Assembly (NCBI GenBank): GCA_963662155.1
Contig: OY759274.1
Location: 17,734,416-17,798,415 of the forward strand
Direction: 5' to 3'
Length of the DNA stretch: 64,000 bases
From: Lamellibrachia columna
Taxonomy: Eukaryota > Annelida > Polychaeta > Sabellida > Siboglinidae
Shown here one piece after another: positions 12,411 to 25,326 of the stretch (position 1 is the stretch's first letter; every line of letters starts with the position of its first letter). The notes under the pieces were generated by a model. It saw nothing but the letters and a program-made list of their open reading frames with translations, did no database searches and had not been told where the DNA came from. The translations under genes were made by a program, and so were the position numbers.

Positions 12411-12859
12411 TCAATCACAATTCACCTGCCACGAGTGTGCACTTTAGCCTGTGTACCAGTTGGACTGACAGAATGCACTTACTGGTGTTCTATTGCTTGA
12501 ACTATACACGACAGGTTATCGGAACTATTTGCCCAACAACCGGATAGTACAAAACGATACAACCGCCGAAAAATGTCAGTAACGCGTGCGATGTCCACGA
12601 ACAACGGCGAGTTTGTGACTGACCCGGGAGTTCGTTAAAGCAGTTCTCCTGTGTTCTTGTCACATAACGTGTATGGCAACATCCTGTTTGAAACACAAAA
12701 CACTCGTGTCCCTTCAACGATCGACGTCTATGACATATACATAACCTCGTTATAGAGTAATTAACTGCTGAGGTCAACACTTGTTTGGACAGATTCCGGG
12801 TAGATTGCTAAACTCAAACTACCTCTGTTTGATTCATACAATGGTCGACTGGCTTATCG
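12411..12859. other. Spacer, no gene seen
   Basis: A 92-codon minus-strand ORF here has no recognisable domain, so I do not call it. Confidence 0.4.
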
Positions 12860-12892
12860 GTGCGTGCGTGCGTGCGTGCGTGCGTGCGTGTG
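12860..12892. repeat. (GCGT)n microsatellite
   Basis: About eight tandem GCGT units; the same motif is longer in the BTB gene intron at 28.94 kb. Confidence 0.95.
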
Positions 12893-12899
12893 TGCTCGA

Positions 12900-13108
12900 A
12901 TAATATTGCAGCCGTTTCGAAGCTTGGGCAATTTCGTTCACCCCACGTTGTCACAGTTCACTCAGCTGTATAAATGAGTACCTGGCTGTAGACAGTGGTG
13001 GATATAAATAAAAGAGTAGTCTTCGCGCAGAAGTCGAGTTGGTGTTGTAATGAACGGTCATGGGGTGTCGTGTAAAACGCTTTGAGCGGTCCCAAAGACT
13101 GGAGTCAA
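12900..13108 (+). repeat. tRNA-derived SINE, copy 3 (5'-truncated)
   Basis: It begins near the B box and runs through TTTCGTTCACCCCACGTTG, TTCACTCAGCTGTATAAATG, AGTACCTGGCTGTAGACAG and AAACGCTTTGAGCGG, matching the body and tail of copy 1. The tRNA head is missing or replaced by the GCGT tract. Confidence 0.7.
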
Positions 13109-14735
13109 CGCTACATGAGAACTTAACTACCTTTTTTTATCCTTAACCCGTCTACACGTAGGCCTATGCGGTGCAGCATCAGTGATTCTTCAAATATATG
13201 TATATTAGTTAATCTAACCATGTAGTGTGTAAAGTGAATATTACATAAAAGTAATTAACGTTATTAATGTTGCTAGACAATTAAAAGTGTGTATACTAAC
13301 TAGTATGTGAAACCTATATGTTGACACCGTTCCTATGGTTACGGGTGAATGGAGTCAAGCTTGTCCTCGCGGCTTTCGCCAGGGTCAAGTGAAGGATATC
13401 GTGGCCGCTAGGCGGCGCTGCACTAGATCTTGATACGGAATGTAATCGTTTTATAATGAGGCTAATTCCAGCAGTGCTCATCCCAACGATCGACTAACAA
13501 GTGAATTATTAATGGCGCGGTGCGCGGTGTCACACCAGGGGGTCACGGATGAACATAGTTTGACATATAATTGTCTGACATTATATATAGCGGAGATGGA
13601 GATGGCTTCGGCACGTTTGCCAAACGAGCCCTGGCGTACTGTCCGAGACAGACGGCGGAACGAGACGGGGTCGCCCTAAAGAAATGTGGCGAAGGGCCGT
13701 GGAAAAAGAGACCAAATCATGCGCCCAGACGTGGGATTCCATCACCAAGTAGGCTGCAGACCGACAGCAGCGGCATTCTCTTGTGCCTTAAAAGAGAGGA
13801 CTGATTCGACCCGGTACATAAATCATACGGCAGAGTCTTCGTCTTCTTCTTGTGTAACTTCAAATCGAGAATATTTCACAATGTGTTTTACACGTCTTTT
13901 GAGGATGCCATGTACACCATACATAAAAAACAATATTGAATATAATAATCTACAGAATCTGTAACATTACTGAAATTGAAAAAATGTTGGACAGTGGACT
14001 GAATCCACTTTGACCAGACGTATATTGTGATGGCGACCAACTATAGACCACTTGGCTCTGGTTCCGAGACACTAGTCTTCACGGTCGATATCATGCATTA
14101 TTTAACCGCAGGTGCAACGGGTCCATCTACACTACTCGCGAGATTCAGTAATCCGGTTTTCTCTACTACATCAGCTCTACAGTGTAAGCTCGCTCTGGCT
14201 CAGAGCGTGGGTCACCTTCTATAGTTTAGAGCTGACGACATGTGCTGCTTGCGGTCCTCTCGCTGCTGTCAAAGCTGCTCAACGCAACGCTCCTTTGACA
14301 TGGTGTAATTATCGCCGGCCGATGTTGGCGCGTTCACACATTAGGCCCAAATCCTTTGTTTCCGCTGTCCCGGGCAGAGGTCGTGACTCGCCAGCTCATT
14401 TCTTGTTGTTACGACGTGAATGGAGTCTTCGCTTCCAACTGCGCTAAACGACCAGCTTTCACATAAAGGATAGCGTTCACAATACGGGTGCTAGTTTTAA
14501 TAACGCGGATGATGGCTGAATCGTTGAGCGCTGCAAGAAAGCTCAGTCGAACATACAATGGCGATTTGATCCGCTGTTCAGCGGACACAAAGGTCGTCAT
14601 AACGGGATCTCAGTGGGCGATGTCCAGAACCCTCAGATTTGACCCTCAAAGCGTGAGTCGCCTGCACAGGCAGAGCTGTGGGGACAGGCCAACTATAAAG
14701 GTGCACAATCTAATCGATTTTATCGTAAAATCAAG
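13109..14735. other. Spacer, no supported gene
   Basis: Overlapping ORFs of 60-110 codons occur at 13.57-14.79 kb on both strands. None has a domain I recognise, and frames do not chain through splice sites that I can see. It may hold an old, unrecognised repeat. Confidence 0.35.
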
Positions 14736-14790
14736 TTATATAGTCTATATAGTACAGAAACAAAGCCAGAGCGGGGGTCTATATCTATGA
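14736..14790 (+). repeat. Isolated unit of the 62-bp satellite
   Basis: ACAGAAACAAAGCCAGAGCG with flanking TATAGTCTATATAGT and GGTCTATATCTATG is one unit of the array that resumes at 15.6 kb, about 850 bp away. Either a solo ancestral unit or one split off by later insertion. Confidence 0.8.
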
Positions 14791-15469
14791 ATGAATCAGT
14801 ACTGGGGAAATGGTAGACACTAAACAGTAGTCACTAGTTAATACAATTGAAAAATACCAACTGGGGTGGGCACTTGGCAGTGGGCACTGAGCAGTGGGCA
14901 GTTACCAGTGGTTTGGTCATTCAGGCAGGCAAGATTTAAAGGGAACACAATAGAATGTCCACTGGTAGGGTCAAAGGGTGATACATTGATGGTTAATCAT
15001 GGCTTGATTGCCTCTGCAAATATGTCTAAAGTAAACATTTGGGGCTGGCTACTTCCAGCCAAGTGAACTTATGGGGCGTTTAGATCTATGCAAAAGGCTA
15101 CATTCATGCAAAAAATATGTATCTGTAGCATCTCTATTCTCTATGTACTACGTAGTAGTAATATCCACTGTGTAAGGTGTGTACTGTGTATGCAATACTA
15201 TGTATTGCTATTATATGAAATGTCTCTCTAAGAATGCACATTATTAAAATTATACCATTGGAAGTCCTACTGTAGAAAAGAGGTTAAACTACATTCCAAT
15301 ATATAAAGCGCTGGTGTCATTCATAATTCCATACAAGGTCTCAATTTTCAACCATGTAATACTAAAGAAATAATGTTAAACATTCATTAACCGGAAATAA
15401 AATGTATAATAAGTTTTTATTAATATTAAAATAAAAAATCTGGGTTTTGTATTAATATTTTTATTAGGT
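14791..15469. other. Spacer between solo unit and array
   Basis: Contains short GGGCACTTGGCAGTGGGCAC-type repeats near 14870 and otherwise AT-rich unique sequence. No gene seen. Confidence 0.4.
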
Positions 15470-15612
15470 CCAGGCCCGGCCCGGCCCGCTCACACTAGGC
15501 CCAGGCCCGGCCCAAGCCCGACGTTTTTAATATTTTTAGGCCCAGGCCCGGTCCGCAAAATGTTGTAGAGGCCCAAAGCTTGGACCCAAAGCCCGGCCCG
15601 TGCAGGGCACTA
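15470..15612. mobile_element. GC-rich terminal segment, possibly of a hAT-type element
   Basis: A GGCCCGGCCC-rich block ends at 15612. In reverse complement it starts TAGTGCCCTGCACGGGCC, like the CAGTG-type termini with GGGCCGGGC blocks that I associate with hAT elements. The other end and an 8-bp target duplication were not found. It directly abuts the 62-bp satellite. Confidence 0.35.
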
Positions 15613-18600
15613 GTACAGAAACAGGGTCTGTGTATATTCTATACAAGCAATATAGTCTCTATATAAAATAGAAACAAAGCCAGAGCGGGGTCTATATCTA
15701 TTCTATACAAGTTATAATGTCTAGATAGTATATTGTATTCTATACAAGTTATGGAGTCTATGTAGTACAGAAACAAAGCCAGAGCGGGGTATATATCTAT
15801 TCTATGCAAGTTATAGGGTCTATGTAGTACAGAAACAAAGCCATAGCGGGGTATATATCTATTCTATGCAAGTTATAGGGTCTATGTAGTACAGAAACAA
15901 AGCCATAGCGGGGTATATATCTATTCTATGCAAGTTATAGGGTCTATGTAGTACAGAAACAAAGCCATAGCGGGGTATATATATATTCTATGCAAGTTAT
16001 AGGGTCTATGTAGTACAGAAACAAAGCCATACCGGGGTCTGTATCAATTCTATGCAAGTTACAGAGTCCATATTGTACAGAAACAAAGCCAGAGCGAGGT
16101 CTATATCTATTCTATGCAAGTTACAGGTTCTATTTTGTACAGAAACAAAGCCAGAGCGAGGTCTATATCTATTCTATGCAAGTTACAGATTCTATATTGT
16201 ACAGAAACAAAGCCATAGCGGGTTCTGTATCTATTCTATGCAAGTTACAGATTCTATATTGTACAGAAACAAAGCCAGAGCGGGGTCTGTATCTATTCTA
16301 TGCAAGTTATAGGGTCTATGTAGTACAGAAACAAAGCCAGAGCGGGGTCTATATCTATTCTATGCAAGTTATAGGGTCTATGTAGTACAGAAACAAAGCC
16401 ATAGCGGGGTATATATCTATTCTATGCAAGCTATAGAGTCTATATTGTACAGAAACAAAGCCAGAGCGGGGTCTGTATCTATTCTATGCAAGTTATAGAG
16501 TCTATATTGTACAGAAACAAAGCCAGAGTGAGGTCTATATCTATTCTATGCAAGTTACAGATTCTATATTGTACAGAAACAAAGCCAGAGCGAGGTCTGT
16601 ATCTATTCTATGCAAGTTATAGAGTCTATATTGTACAGAAACAAAGCCAGAGTGAGGTCTATATCTATTCTATGCAAGTTACAGATTCTATATTGTACAG
16701 AAACAAAGCCAGAGCGAGGTCTGTATCTATTCTATGCAAGTTATAGAGTCTATATTGTACAGAAACAAAGCCAGAGTGAGGTCTATATCTATTCTATGCA
16801 AGTTACAGATTCTATATTGTACAGAAACAAAGCCAGAGCGGGGTCTGTATCTATTCTATGCAAGTTATAGAGTCTATATTGTACAGAAACAAAGCCAGAG
16901 TGAGGTCTATATCTATTCTATGCAAGTTACAGATTCTATATTGTACAGAAACAAAGCCAGAGCGGGGTCTGTATCTATTCTATGCAAGTTATAGAGTCTA
17001 TATTGTACAGAAACAAAGCCAGAGCGGGGTCTGTATCTATTCTATGCAAGTTATAGAGTCTATATTGTACAGAAACAAAGCCAGAGCGAGGTCTATATCT
17101 ATTCTATGCAAGTTACAGGTTCTATTTTGTACAGAAACAAAGCCAGAGCGAGGTCTATATCTATTCTATGCAAGTTACAGATTCTATATTGTACAGAAAC
17201 AAAGCCATAGCGGGTTCTGTATCTATTCTATGCAAGTTACAGATTCTATATTGTACAGAAACAAAGCCATAGCGGGTTCTGTATCTATTCTATGCAAGTT
17301 ATAGAGTCTATATTGTACAGAAACAAAGCCAGAGCGGGGTCTGTATCTATTCTATGCAAGTTACAGATTCTATTTTGTACAGAAACAAAGCCATAGCGGG
17401 GTCTATATCTATTCTATGCAAGTTATAGGGTCTATGTAGTACAGAAACAAAGCCAGAGCGGGGTCTATATCTATTCTATGCAAGTTATAGGGTCTATGTA
17501 GTACAGAAACAAAGCCATAGCGGGGTATATATCTATTCTATGCAAGCTATAGAGTCTATATTGTACAGAAACAAAGCCAGAGCGGGGTCTGTATCTATTC
17601 TATGCAAGTTATAGAGTCTATATTGTACAGAAACAAAGCCAGAGTGAGGTCTATATCTATTCTATGCAAGTTACAGATTCTAAATTGTACAGAAACAAAG
17701 CCAGAGCGAGGTCTGTATCTATTCTATGCAAGTTATAGAGTCTATATTGTACAGAAACAAAGCCAGAGTGAGGTCTATATCTATTCTATGCAAGTTACAG
17801 ATTCTATATTGTACAGAAACAAAGCCAGAGCGAGGTCTGTATCTATTCTATGCAAGTTATAGAGTCTATATTGTACAGAAACAAAGCCAGAGTGAGGTCT
17901 ATATCTATTCTATGCAAGTTACAGATTCTATATTGTACAGAAACAAAGCCAGAGCGGGGTCTGTATCTATTCTATGCAAGTTATAGAGTCTATATTGTAC
18001 AGAAACAAAGCCAGAGCGGGGTCTGTATCTATTCTATGCAAGTTATAGAGTCTATATTGTACAGAAACAAAGCCAGAGCGAGGTCTATATCTATTCTATG
18101 CAAGTTATAGGGTCTATGTAGTACAGAAACAAAGCCAGAGCGGGGTCTATATCTATTCTATGCAAGTTATAGAGTCTATATTGTACAGAAACAAAGCCAG
18201 AGCGAGGTCTGTATCTATTCTATGCAAGTTATAGAGTCTATGTAGTACAGAAACAAAGCCAGAGCGGGGTCTATATCTATTCTATGCAAGTTATAGGGTC
18301 TATGTAGTACAGAAACAAAGCCATAGCGGGGTCTATATCTATTCTATGCAAGTTATAGGGTCTATGTAGTACAGAAACAAAGCCATAGCGGGGTCTATAT
18401 CTATTCTATGCAAGTTATAGGGTCTATGTAGTACAGAAACAAAGCCAGAGCGGGGTCTATATCTATTCTATGCAAGTTATAGGGTCTATGTAGTACAGAA
18501 ACAAAGCCAGAGCGGGGTCTGTATCTATTCTATGCAAGTTATAGAGTCTATATTGTACAGAAACAAAGCCAGAGCGGGGTCTGTATCTATTCTATGCAAG

Positions 18601-20650
18601 TTACAGATTCTATATTGTACAGAAACAAAGCCAGAGCGAGGTCTGTATCTATTCTATGCAAGTTATAGAGTCTATATTGTACAGAAACAAAGCCAGAGCG
18701 GGGTCTGTATCTATTCTATGCAAGTTATAGAGTCTATATTGTACAGAAACAAAGCCAGAGCGGGGTCTGTATCTATTCTATGCAAGTTACAGATTCTATA
18801 TTGTACAGAAACAAAGCCAGAGCGAGGTCTGTATCTATTCTATGCAAGTTATAGAGTCTATATTGTACAGAAACAAAGCCAGAGCGGGGTCTGTATCTAT
18901 TCTATGCAAGTTATAGAGTCTATATTGTACAGAAACAAAGCCAGAGCGAGGTCTGTATCTATTCTATGCAAGTTATAGAGTCTATATTGTACAGAAACAA
19001 AGCCAGAGCGGGGTCTGTATCTATTCTATGCAAGTTATAGAGTCTATATTGTACAGAAACAAAGCCAGAGCGGGGTCTGTATCTATTCTATGCAAGTTAT
19101 AGAGTCTATATTGTACAGAAACAAAGCCAGAGCGGGGTCTGTATCTATTCTATGCAAGTTATAGAGTCTATATTGTACAGAAACAAAGCCAGAGCGGGGT
19201 CTGTATCTATTCTATGCAAGTTATAGAGTCTATATTGTACAGAAACAAAGCCAGAGCGGGGTCTGTATCTATTCTATGCAAGTTATAGAGTCTATATTGT
19301 ATAGAAACAAAGCCAGAGCGGGGTCTGTATCTATTCTATGCAAGTTACAGATTCTATATTGTACAGAAACAAAGCCAGAGCGAGGTCTGTATCTATTCTA
19401 TGCAAGTTATAGAGTCTATATTGTACAGAAACAAAGCCAGAGCGAGGTCTGTATCTATTCTATGCAAGTTATAGAGTCTATATTGTACAGAAACAAAGCC
19501 AGAGCGGGGTCTGTATCTATTCTATGCAAGTTACAGATTCTATATTGTACAGAAACAAAGCCAGAGCGAGGTCTGTATCTATTCTATGCAAGTTATAGAG
19601 TCTATATTGTACAGAAACAAAGCCAGAGCGGGGTCTGTATCTATTCTATGCAAGTTATAGAGTCTATATTGTACAGAAACAAAGCCAGAGCGGGGTCTGT
19701 ATCTATTCTATGCAAGTTATAGAGTCTATATTGTACAGAAACAAAGCCAGAGCGGGGTCTGTATCTATTCTATGCAAGTTACAGATTCTATATTGTACAG
19801 AAACAAAGCCAGAGCGGGGTCTGTATCTATTCTATGCAAGTTATAGGGTCTATGTACATGTAGTACAAACAAAGCCAGAGCGAGGTCTATATCTATTCTA
19901 TGCAAGTTATAGGGTCTATATTGTACAGAAACAAAGCCAGAGCGAGGTCTATATCTATTCTATGCAAGTTATAGGGTCTATGTACATGTAGTACAAACAA
20001 AGCCAGAGCGAGGTCTATATCTATTCTATGCAAGTTATAGGGTCTATATTGTACAGAAACAAAGCCAGAGCGGGGTCTGTATCTATTCTATGCAAGTTAC
20101 AGATTCTATATTTTACAGAAACAAAGCCAGAGCGAGGTCTATATCTATTCTATGCAAGTTATAGGGTCTATGTACATGTAGTACAAACAAAGCCAGAGCG
20201 AGGTCTATATCTATTCTATGCAAGTTATAGAGTCTATATTGTACAGAAACAAAGCCAGAGCGGGGTCTGTATCTATTCTATGCAAGTTACAGATTCTATA
20301 TTGTACAGAAACAAAGCCAGAGCGAGGTCTATATCTATTCTATGCAAGTTATAGGGTCTATGTACATGTAGTACAAACAAAGCCAGAGCGAGGTCTATAT
20401 CTATTCTATGCAAGTTATAGGGTCTATATTGTACAGAAACAAAGCCAGAGCGGGGTCTGTATATATTCTATGCAAGCTATAGAGTGTATGTACATATAGT
20501 ACAAAGAAGCTAGAGCGGGGTCTATATCTGTTCTATGCAAGTTATAGAGTCTATATTGTACAAAAACAAACCCAGATCGGATTCTATATCTATGCAAGTT
20601 ATAGAGTATATATTGTGCAGAAACAAAGCTAGAGCAGGGTCTATATCTAT
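15613..20650 (+). repeat. 62-bp satellite array, about 80 units
   Basis: The unit is 62 bp, for example GTACAGAAACAAAGCCAGAG followed by CGGGGTCTGTATCTATTC and TATGCAAGTTATAGAGTCTA. Two main variants alternate: TTATAGAGTC and TTACAGATTC. Variants also differ at GGGG/GAGG and TGTAGT/TATTGT. A longer unit with TGTACATGTAGTACAAAC occurs four times at 19.85-20.38 kb. Because 62 is not a multiple of 3, three units make a 62-codon frame, and reading stays open where the CAG variant falls in the third frame; the resulting 86-148 codon ORFs are repeat artefacts. Both ends are degenerate. Confidence 0.97.
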
Positions 20651-21060
20651 TCCATACAGTCTTGTATTATACTTCGTTGAGTGCAAGCAATAACAAGCAA
20701 TAACAAACCACGACATCACCTTCCACTGGCGTCCAACACAATGACAGGTCACTGAACTTAATAAAGTTCAGTGAAATAAAACACATCTCTTTCTCAATCG
20801 TTCGGTTTAGTCGTCGAGGACAAGGCAATTGTGTGACGTCACACCAGGCAACGCGCGTTTTAGAGAACGTCTTTACGGCAGATGGCGTTGGTATCTAGCC
20901 CAGTCGCTACGATGTAAAACAGCAAGCTGGTAGTCATAGCAAATATAGAGGCCAATCAAAAGATTAAATAATATTTAACTTGTACCTTTAGGTATTCCAA
21001 CGGCTAGAATTGTAAAACAGCTGGGCTATCCCAGCTCTGGAACTCCTCAAGGGATTCTGT
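20651..21060. other. Spacer, no gene seen
   Basis: No domain-bearing ORF. Contains a 14-bp perfect palindrome GTGTGACGTCACAC at 20831-20844. Confidence 0.4.
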
Positions 21061-21625
21061 GTATGTACTGTGTATAGACTACCTAATGTACTGTGTGTGG
21101 ACTACGTCATGTACTGTGTGTGGACTACGTCATGTACAGTGTATGGACTACGTCGTGTACTGTGTGTGGACTACGTCGTGTACTGTGTGTGGACTACGTC
21201 GAGTACAGTGTGTGTTGACTACGTCATGTACAGTGTGTGTGGACTACGTCATGTATTGTGCGTGGACTACGTCACGCACAGTGTGTGGACTATGTCACGT
21301 ACAGTGTTTGGGCTACGTCATGTACTGTGTGTGGACTACGTCAAGTACAGTGTGTGAACTACGACATGTACTGTGTGTTGACTACGTCATGTACTGTGTG
21401 TGGACTATGTCACGTACAGTGTGTGGACTACGTCGAGTACAGTGTGTGGACTACGTCGAGTACAGTGTGTGAACTACGTCATGTATTATGTGTGGACTAT
21501 GTCACGTACAGTGTGTGGACTACATCATGTACTGTGTGTGTGGACTGCGTCTTGTACTGTGTGTGGACTACGTCATGTACAATGTGTGGACTACGTCATG
21601 TACAGTGTGTGGTCTAAGTCATGTA
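21061..21625 (+). repeat. 23-bp minisatellite, about 24 units
   Basis: Unit ATGTACTGTGTGTGGACTAC plus GTC, with TACTG/TACAG and CATG/CGTG/CGAG variants. Three units make 23 codons, which explains overlapping open frames of up to 137 codons. Confidence 0.95.
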
Positions 21626-21637
21626 CCGTGCTTTCAG

Positions 21638-21702
21638 CTGCTGACCTATAATGTTCTGGCACAATAGTGATCTGACCTATAATGTTCTGGCACAATAGTG
21701 TT
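21638..21702. repeat. 32-bp direct duplication
   Basis: CTGACCTATAATGTTCTGGC plus ACAATAGTG occurs twice in tandem. Confidence 0.85.
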
Positions 21703-22834
21703 TCGAATCGCAAATACATAAGACATTTGTCGTGTAACAAGAGATTTAACACTTTGAATATTAGATTGTAGTTAGTGCACATCGGGAAATCGTAGTTTAT
21801 TTGAAAGTAAATACATCGCTTCGCCCTCGCTAGAACAGGCAGTCATACAACGTATAACAGGCAAGCGATTTAAAATGCAAATATGCCTGTGGCATCCACC
21901 AGGGGCTTATGGGGCACAAATCATCGGTAATACGAATATGTTGATTCTTTGGTTCTCTCTCAGTCAAACATAGGCTCCCTGGTGTTAATGTTACGAATGC
22001 TATGATAACATTAAAGTTGTATTTTATGTTTAATAATATACCCTTAGCATAGGAAAGGAATTTCTTTAAGCATTACCCAACTAATTGACCGACAATTTGA
22101 CGGGCGCCGATCCACTGACCCACCCACCCACACCAGGTGAATGCTATGTAGGCTAACCGACATACTTGGGGAAGTCTTGTTTCTGCGGTATGCGGCAGTA
22201 AGCACACGCGGGATTAAGGTTAAATTGAGGCGCACCTCGTGGTCAACGTTGAACTCATTCCCCCAGTAAAGAGACCGTGAACCCCGCTCGATTTCTTTCT
22301 CCGCAGTGACCCCCCTGCGCGTGCACTGTCCATGTCACGTGACGGCCGGGTCACTGCGGACGCTCAAGGCGCGTTAGTGTTGGTGCCGTTTTCTCGTCAG
22401 TATGATATCAGATTGGCGCACTGACGACTCGCGTAATACAGCTGTGTGTGAGGGCTGACGTACACACGTACACACGTACACACGTACACTCTACAAGTAA
22501 GTGTTGAAACTGAGCCGTCTACAACGGGGAACACCGCAGCAGGGCTGGCTCACAGCCGGGCAGATTGACTGGTATTTATGTTGTCATTACGAGTGTTTCA
22601 TTATGAGGTAAACGTGTATAAGTTACCAGTATTTAGTGTTCCCCAACTATGACGGACTTCGTGAGCAGTACACCCTTGTATAGATTGAGAATTAATTTTT
22701 AAGAATTGATTAGGTTTATACGGTACTGTGTACTCACTGAGTCTCCAGCCTGTCGTCCCAATAGAAAGACGCAGGACGCAGGCTTATATGGAGAAGCTAG
22801 ATAGTTACGAGAGTTGTTGGGGGTTTGCCATTAC
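21703..22834. other. Spacer, no gene seen
   Basis: From about 22.25 kb the sequence becomes GC- and CpG-richer. A short TACACACG tandem lies at 22.46 kb. No coding exon supported. Confidence 0.4.
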
Positions 22835-22980
22835 AATAGACTCCGCTTAACAGAATCACTTCGGGACAGAGGAAATGATTCTGTTAAGCGGCTGATTCCT
22901 TTAAGCAAAGAATTGGAAATGGGGATTGATTCCGTCCCAGTCAATACTTGATTTTACCAAACGCACCACTGTATAAGTAG
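22835..22980. repeat. pogo/Tigger-like MITE
   Basis: It starts ATAGACTCCGCTTAACAGAA, has AATGATTCTGTTAAGCGGCT inside and the shared core GATTGATTCCGTCCCAGTC. CNNTGNACTCCGCTTAAC-type ends resemble pogo/Tigger terminal repeats. Confidence 0.55.
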
Positions 22981-24652
22981 AATGCGTCCGGAAAGGTTCG
23001 TTTGATGGGCTGATTGCGACGAGCTGGTCGGAGGAAGTAGTCGCCGCCACCGCGTCTACGGACAATGTTGATCAACACTGTGACGGCCGAGCACGCCGCC
23101 AGTGGCAGTGCAAGATACGATCAATAATAAATGCGCCATTGCAACAATTTAATGAAAGAAAACACCTTGCAGTATCGTTGTTATTAACAAAGCTGTGTTT
23201 GCTTGTACCGTCATTTTATCCATGTATCCTCATTTGATAGTTAGGCCCAGTAACGCCAAGCCACATTAATCTAGTCTCGCTTATCCGACTCTCACTCGGC
23301 TTCGTGAATCCGCCGAGGAGAGTTTGGCAGCAGAGGCGTGGTCTCGTTGTTATCCACGGTCACCACTACATCTACCGCGGACCGGCCGGAGACGGGTCGC
23401 CGGGAACGTGGTTTTCTATAGTTAAGTCAATCTGTTTTTGTAAGACACAAGATACAAACGTAATGTAGCTAAATGACCACTCATTTGTTGTTAAAGTATG
23501 TAGACTCCGCGTGTACAGTACTCCGTGCATAAATGATATCGCTCCCACGCCATCTTGTAATCCATGGCCAATATTTACCTATTATAACATACATATAATT
23601 ACGCTATGAAATAACATCAACAGGTTTCTAGAGACGGGGCCTTGTTGCCGTTTACTTCCACCATTAACAACAACGACAATGGCAACACTAATATAATAAT
23701 TACGACTGACAAACCGACGTCAGTGTCGACTAATGCCGTGACTCAGTCCCACGCTATATGAAACCACAACCACAACGTTTACTTTGCATCGTCTGTCATT
23801 AACGCATTCAACTTTATATCGGGTGCGTTTAACAAAGCACGGCGACCTATAGGACACTGCCACTAATGTAGACGTTCTGCCACAATGCTGGTTCAGTCGC
23901 TTGTTCTGGCAATATTGACAGTGTACACTTCCTGTGGCGTATTTAGAATCTCAGAAAGGGGACCAAAGGGCCGAGTAAGGCCAGGGGGCGCCAATGTTGC
24001 CGAGGGTGCCAAGGGGTAGGTTTAGTCACCCGTTAGTTTGTCATGTTACCATGTAGTGGTGTAACAAGTTATCCACGAAACCAAATCGTATCCTAAGCAA
24101 AGGGACAATTACCCAATGCCGCCCCATTATATAAACATCACTGTTATAACCCCACCCCGGGGTAATGCACCTGTTCACCACTCGGCTTCTTAACAAAGCA
24201 GATCACCAACTTGAACAAACACAATAATTATAGGATCTATTAAGTGTTCCTAGTCCGGGTGGGGGTCCTGCCCAGGACATCGCCTAAACAAACAACCAAT
24301 CACCAGTTGTTGGCACGTCACGTGATCTGATCGATGACAGCGCAGAAGCCATAATTAATTCAAAAGATGGAACACAGCCGTAGGAATATTGTGGCCCCGC
24401 CCTCCCTGGGAACTCACGTGGGTTTCCCCGCCACGAAACAGGGCTCACTTCACTAATATGTATGGATCTCGCATGAGTTGAGTGAAATTATGAGGAATAC
24501 ATAAATCAGTATGTATTGTTTAAATGTTTTGTCGAAAGGCATCCTGCGTTGACTTAATTAATATCAGTCCACAACCGAGTGTTGAGTTCATTGCCCCATT
24601 GGATGGTGTCCCAATATGTCTTCTCCTGCCCGCAATATTTAATAATTCTATA
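22981..24652. other. CpG-richer spacer, no gene seen
   Basis: Mixed sequence with CpG-dense blocks at about 23.0-23.4 kb and a CGCTTATCCGACTCTCACTC stretch near 23.28 kb that resembles another Tigger-type terminus. No ORF with a recognisable domain. Confidence 0.4.
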
Positions 24653-24852
24653 TACAGTGGACTTTGCTTTAATATATTCACTTCGATAAGATCGATTTGA
24701 TTATGTTAAGCGGCTGGTTATCTTAGGCTAAGCGGCGTGTTTTAATACAGCGGGAATAGAGAATGATTCAGTCTCAGCCAATATATATATGATTATATAA
24801 ACGGCCGATTCTCTTATCCGCGGCGATTCTGTTAAGCGGAGTACATTGCACT
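24653..24852. repeat. pogo/Tigger-like MITE with both ends
   Basis: The left end reads CAGTGGACTTTGCTTTAAT and the right end, in reverse complement, CAATGTACTCCGCTTAACAG. The inside holds GATTATGTTAAGCGGCTGG and the family core near 24.76 kb. About 200 bp, non-coding. Confidence 0.6.
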
Positions 24853-25266
24853 CGTCTGATAAGCTTTAATTATTGCGACGTTAAGTTGTGGTTCTATCCG
24901 CGCCGCTTGGGGACAGCACCGTCGTGAGTAAACAGCGAGCCATCAGGTAATGTTGGGGGACATCTCAAAACGCGTTTATTTGAAACTCTCAGCAGCAAAG
25001 TCGGCTGGCTACGAGTGGAAACAAATCGATTCTCACTCTTCTAGGAACATCTGATTAGTGTCACTCTGTTGGACCGCGCGTTCGTACATTGTAGGAGACG
25101 TACGTGTGTTGTGATTCGACACGACCAGTGTAACGGACGTAAGCAGCGCGGAAGTAGATCGTATCGCGTTACGGAGCGGCTCCCCCAGACCGCGGCTTAC
25201 ACGGCTCGGCCTGCACTGGTTGGCCCACGATCACCGGACAAGAACCTGGTGAAGTCTCAGGGAGAT
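24853..25266 (+). other. Likely promoter-proximal/5' UTR region of the BTB gene
   Basis: CpG-rich sequence leading into the inferred first coding exon. A frame in phase with that exon is open from 25069, but its start MDRAFVHC has no support. I infer 5' UTR and promoter here; no TATA box is obvious. Confidence 0.3.
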
Positions 25267-25326
25267 ATGGCCACGAACACGTCAATGGAGTCGGCTCCAC
25301 AGGTAGCGAATGATGAGCAACCGAAG
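25267..25326 (+). CDS. BTBD17-like gene, inferred exon 1
   Basis: ATG at 25267 has a purine at -3 and G at +4 and gives 20 codons (MATNTSMESAPQ...), ending AAG before a GTAGGA donor. It is phase 0, matching the phase 0 acceptor at 28424. Joined, the N-terminus is an acidic Ser/Thr/Pro/Ala-rich linker, uniform with exon 2. An alternative donor CAG/GTAGCG lies at 25302. No transcript evidence. Confidence 0.4.

Noticed and set aside
14027..14790. Overlapping ORFs of 63-111 codons
   Set aside because: Present on both strands with no domain or splice support.
16052..20499. Plus-strand ORFs of 86-148 codons with a 62-residue repeat
   Set aside because: Produced by the 62-bp satellite; units differ by substitutions that do not preserve the peptide, and no start or splice context is shared.
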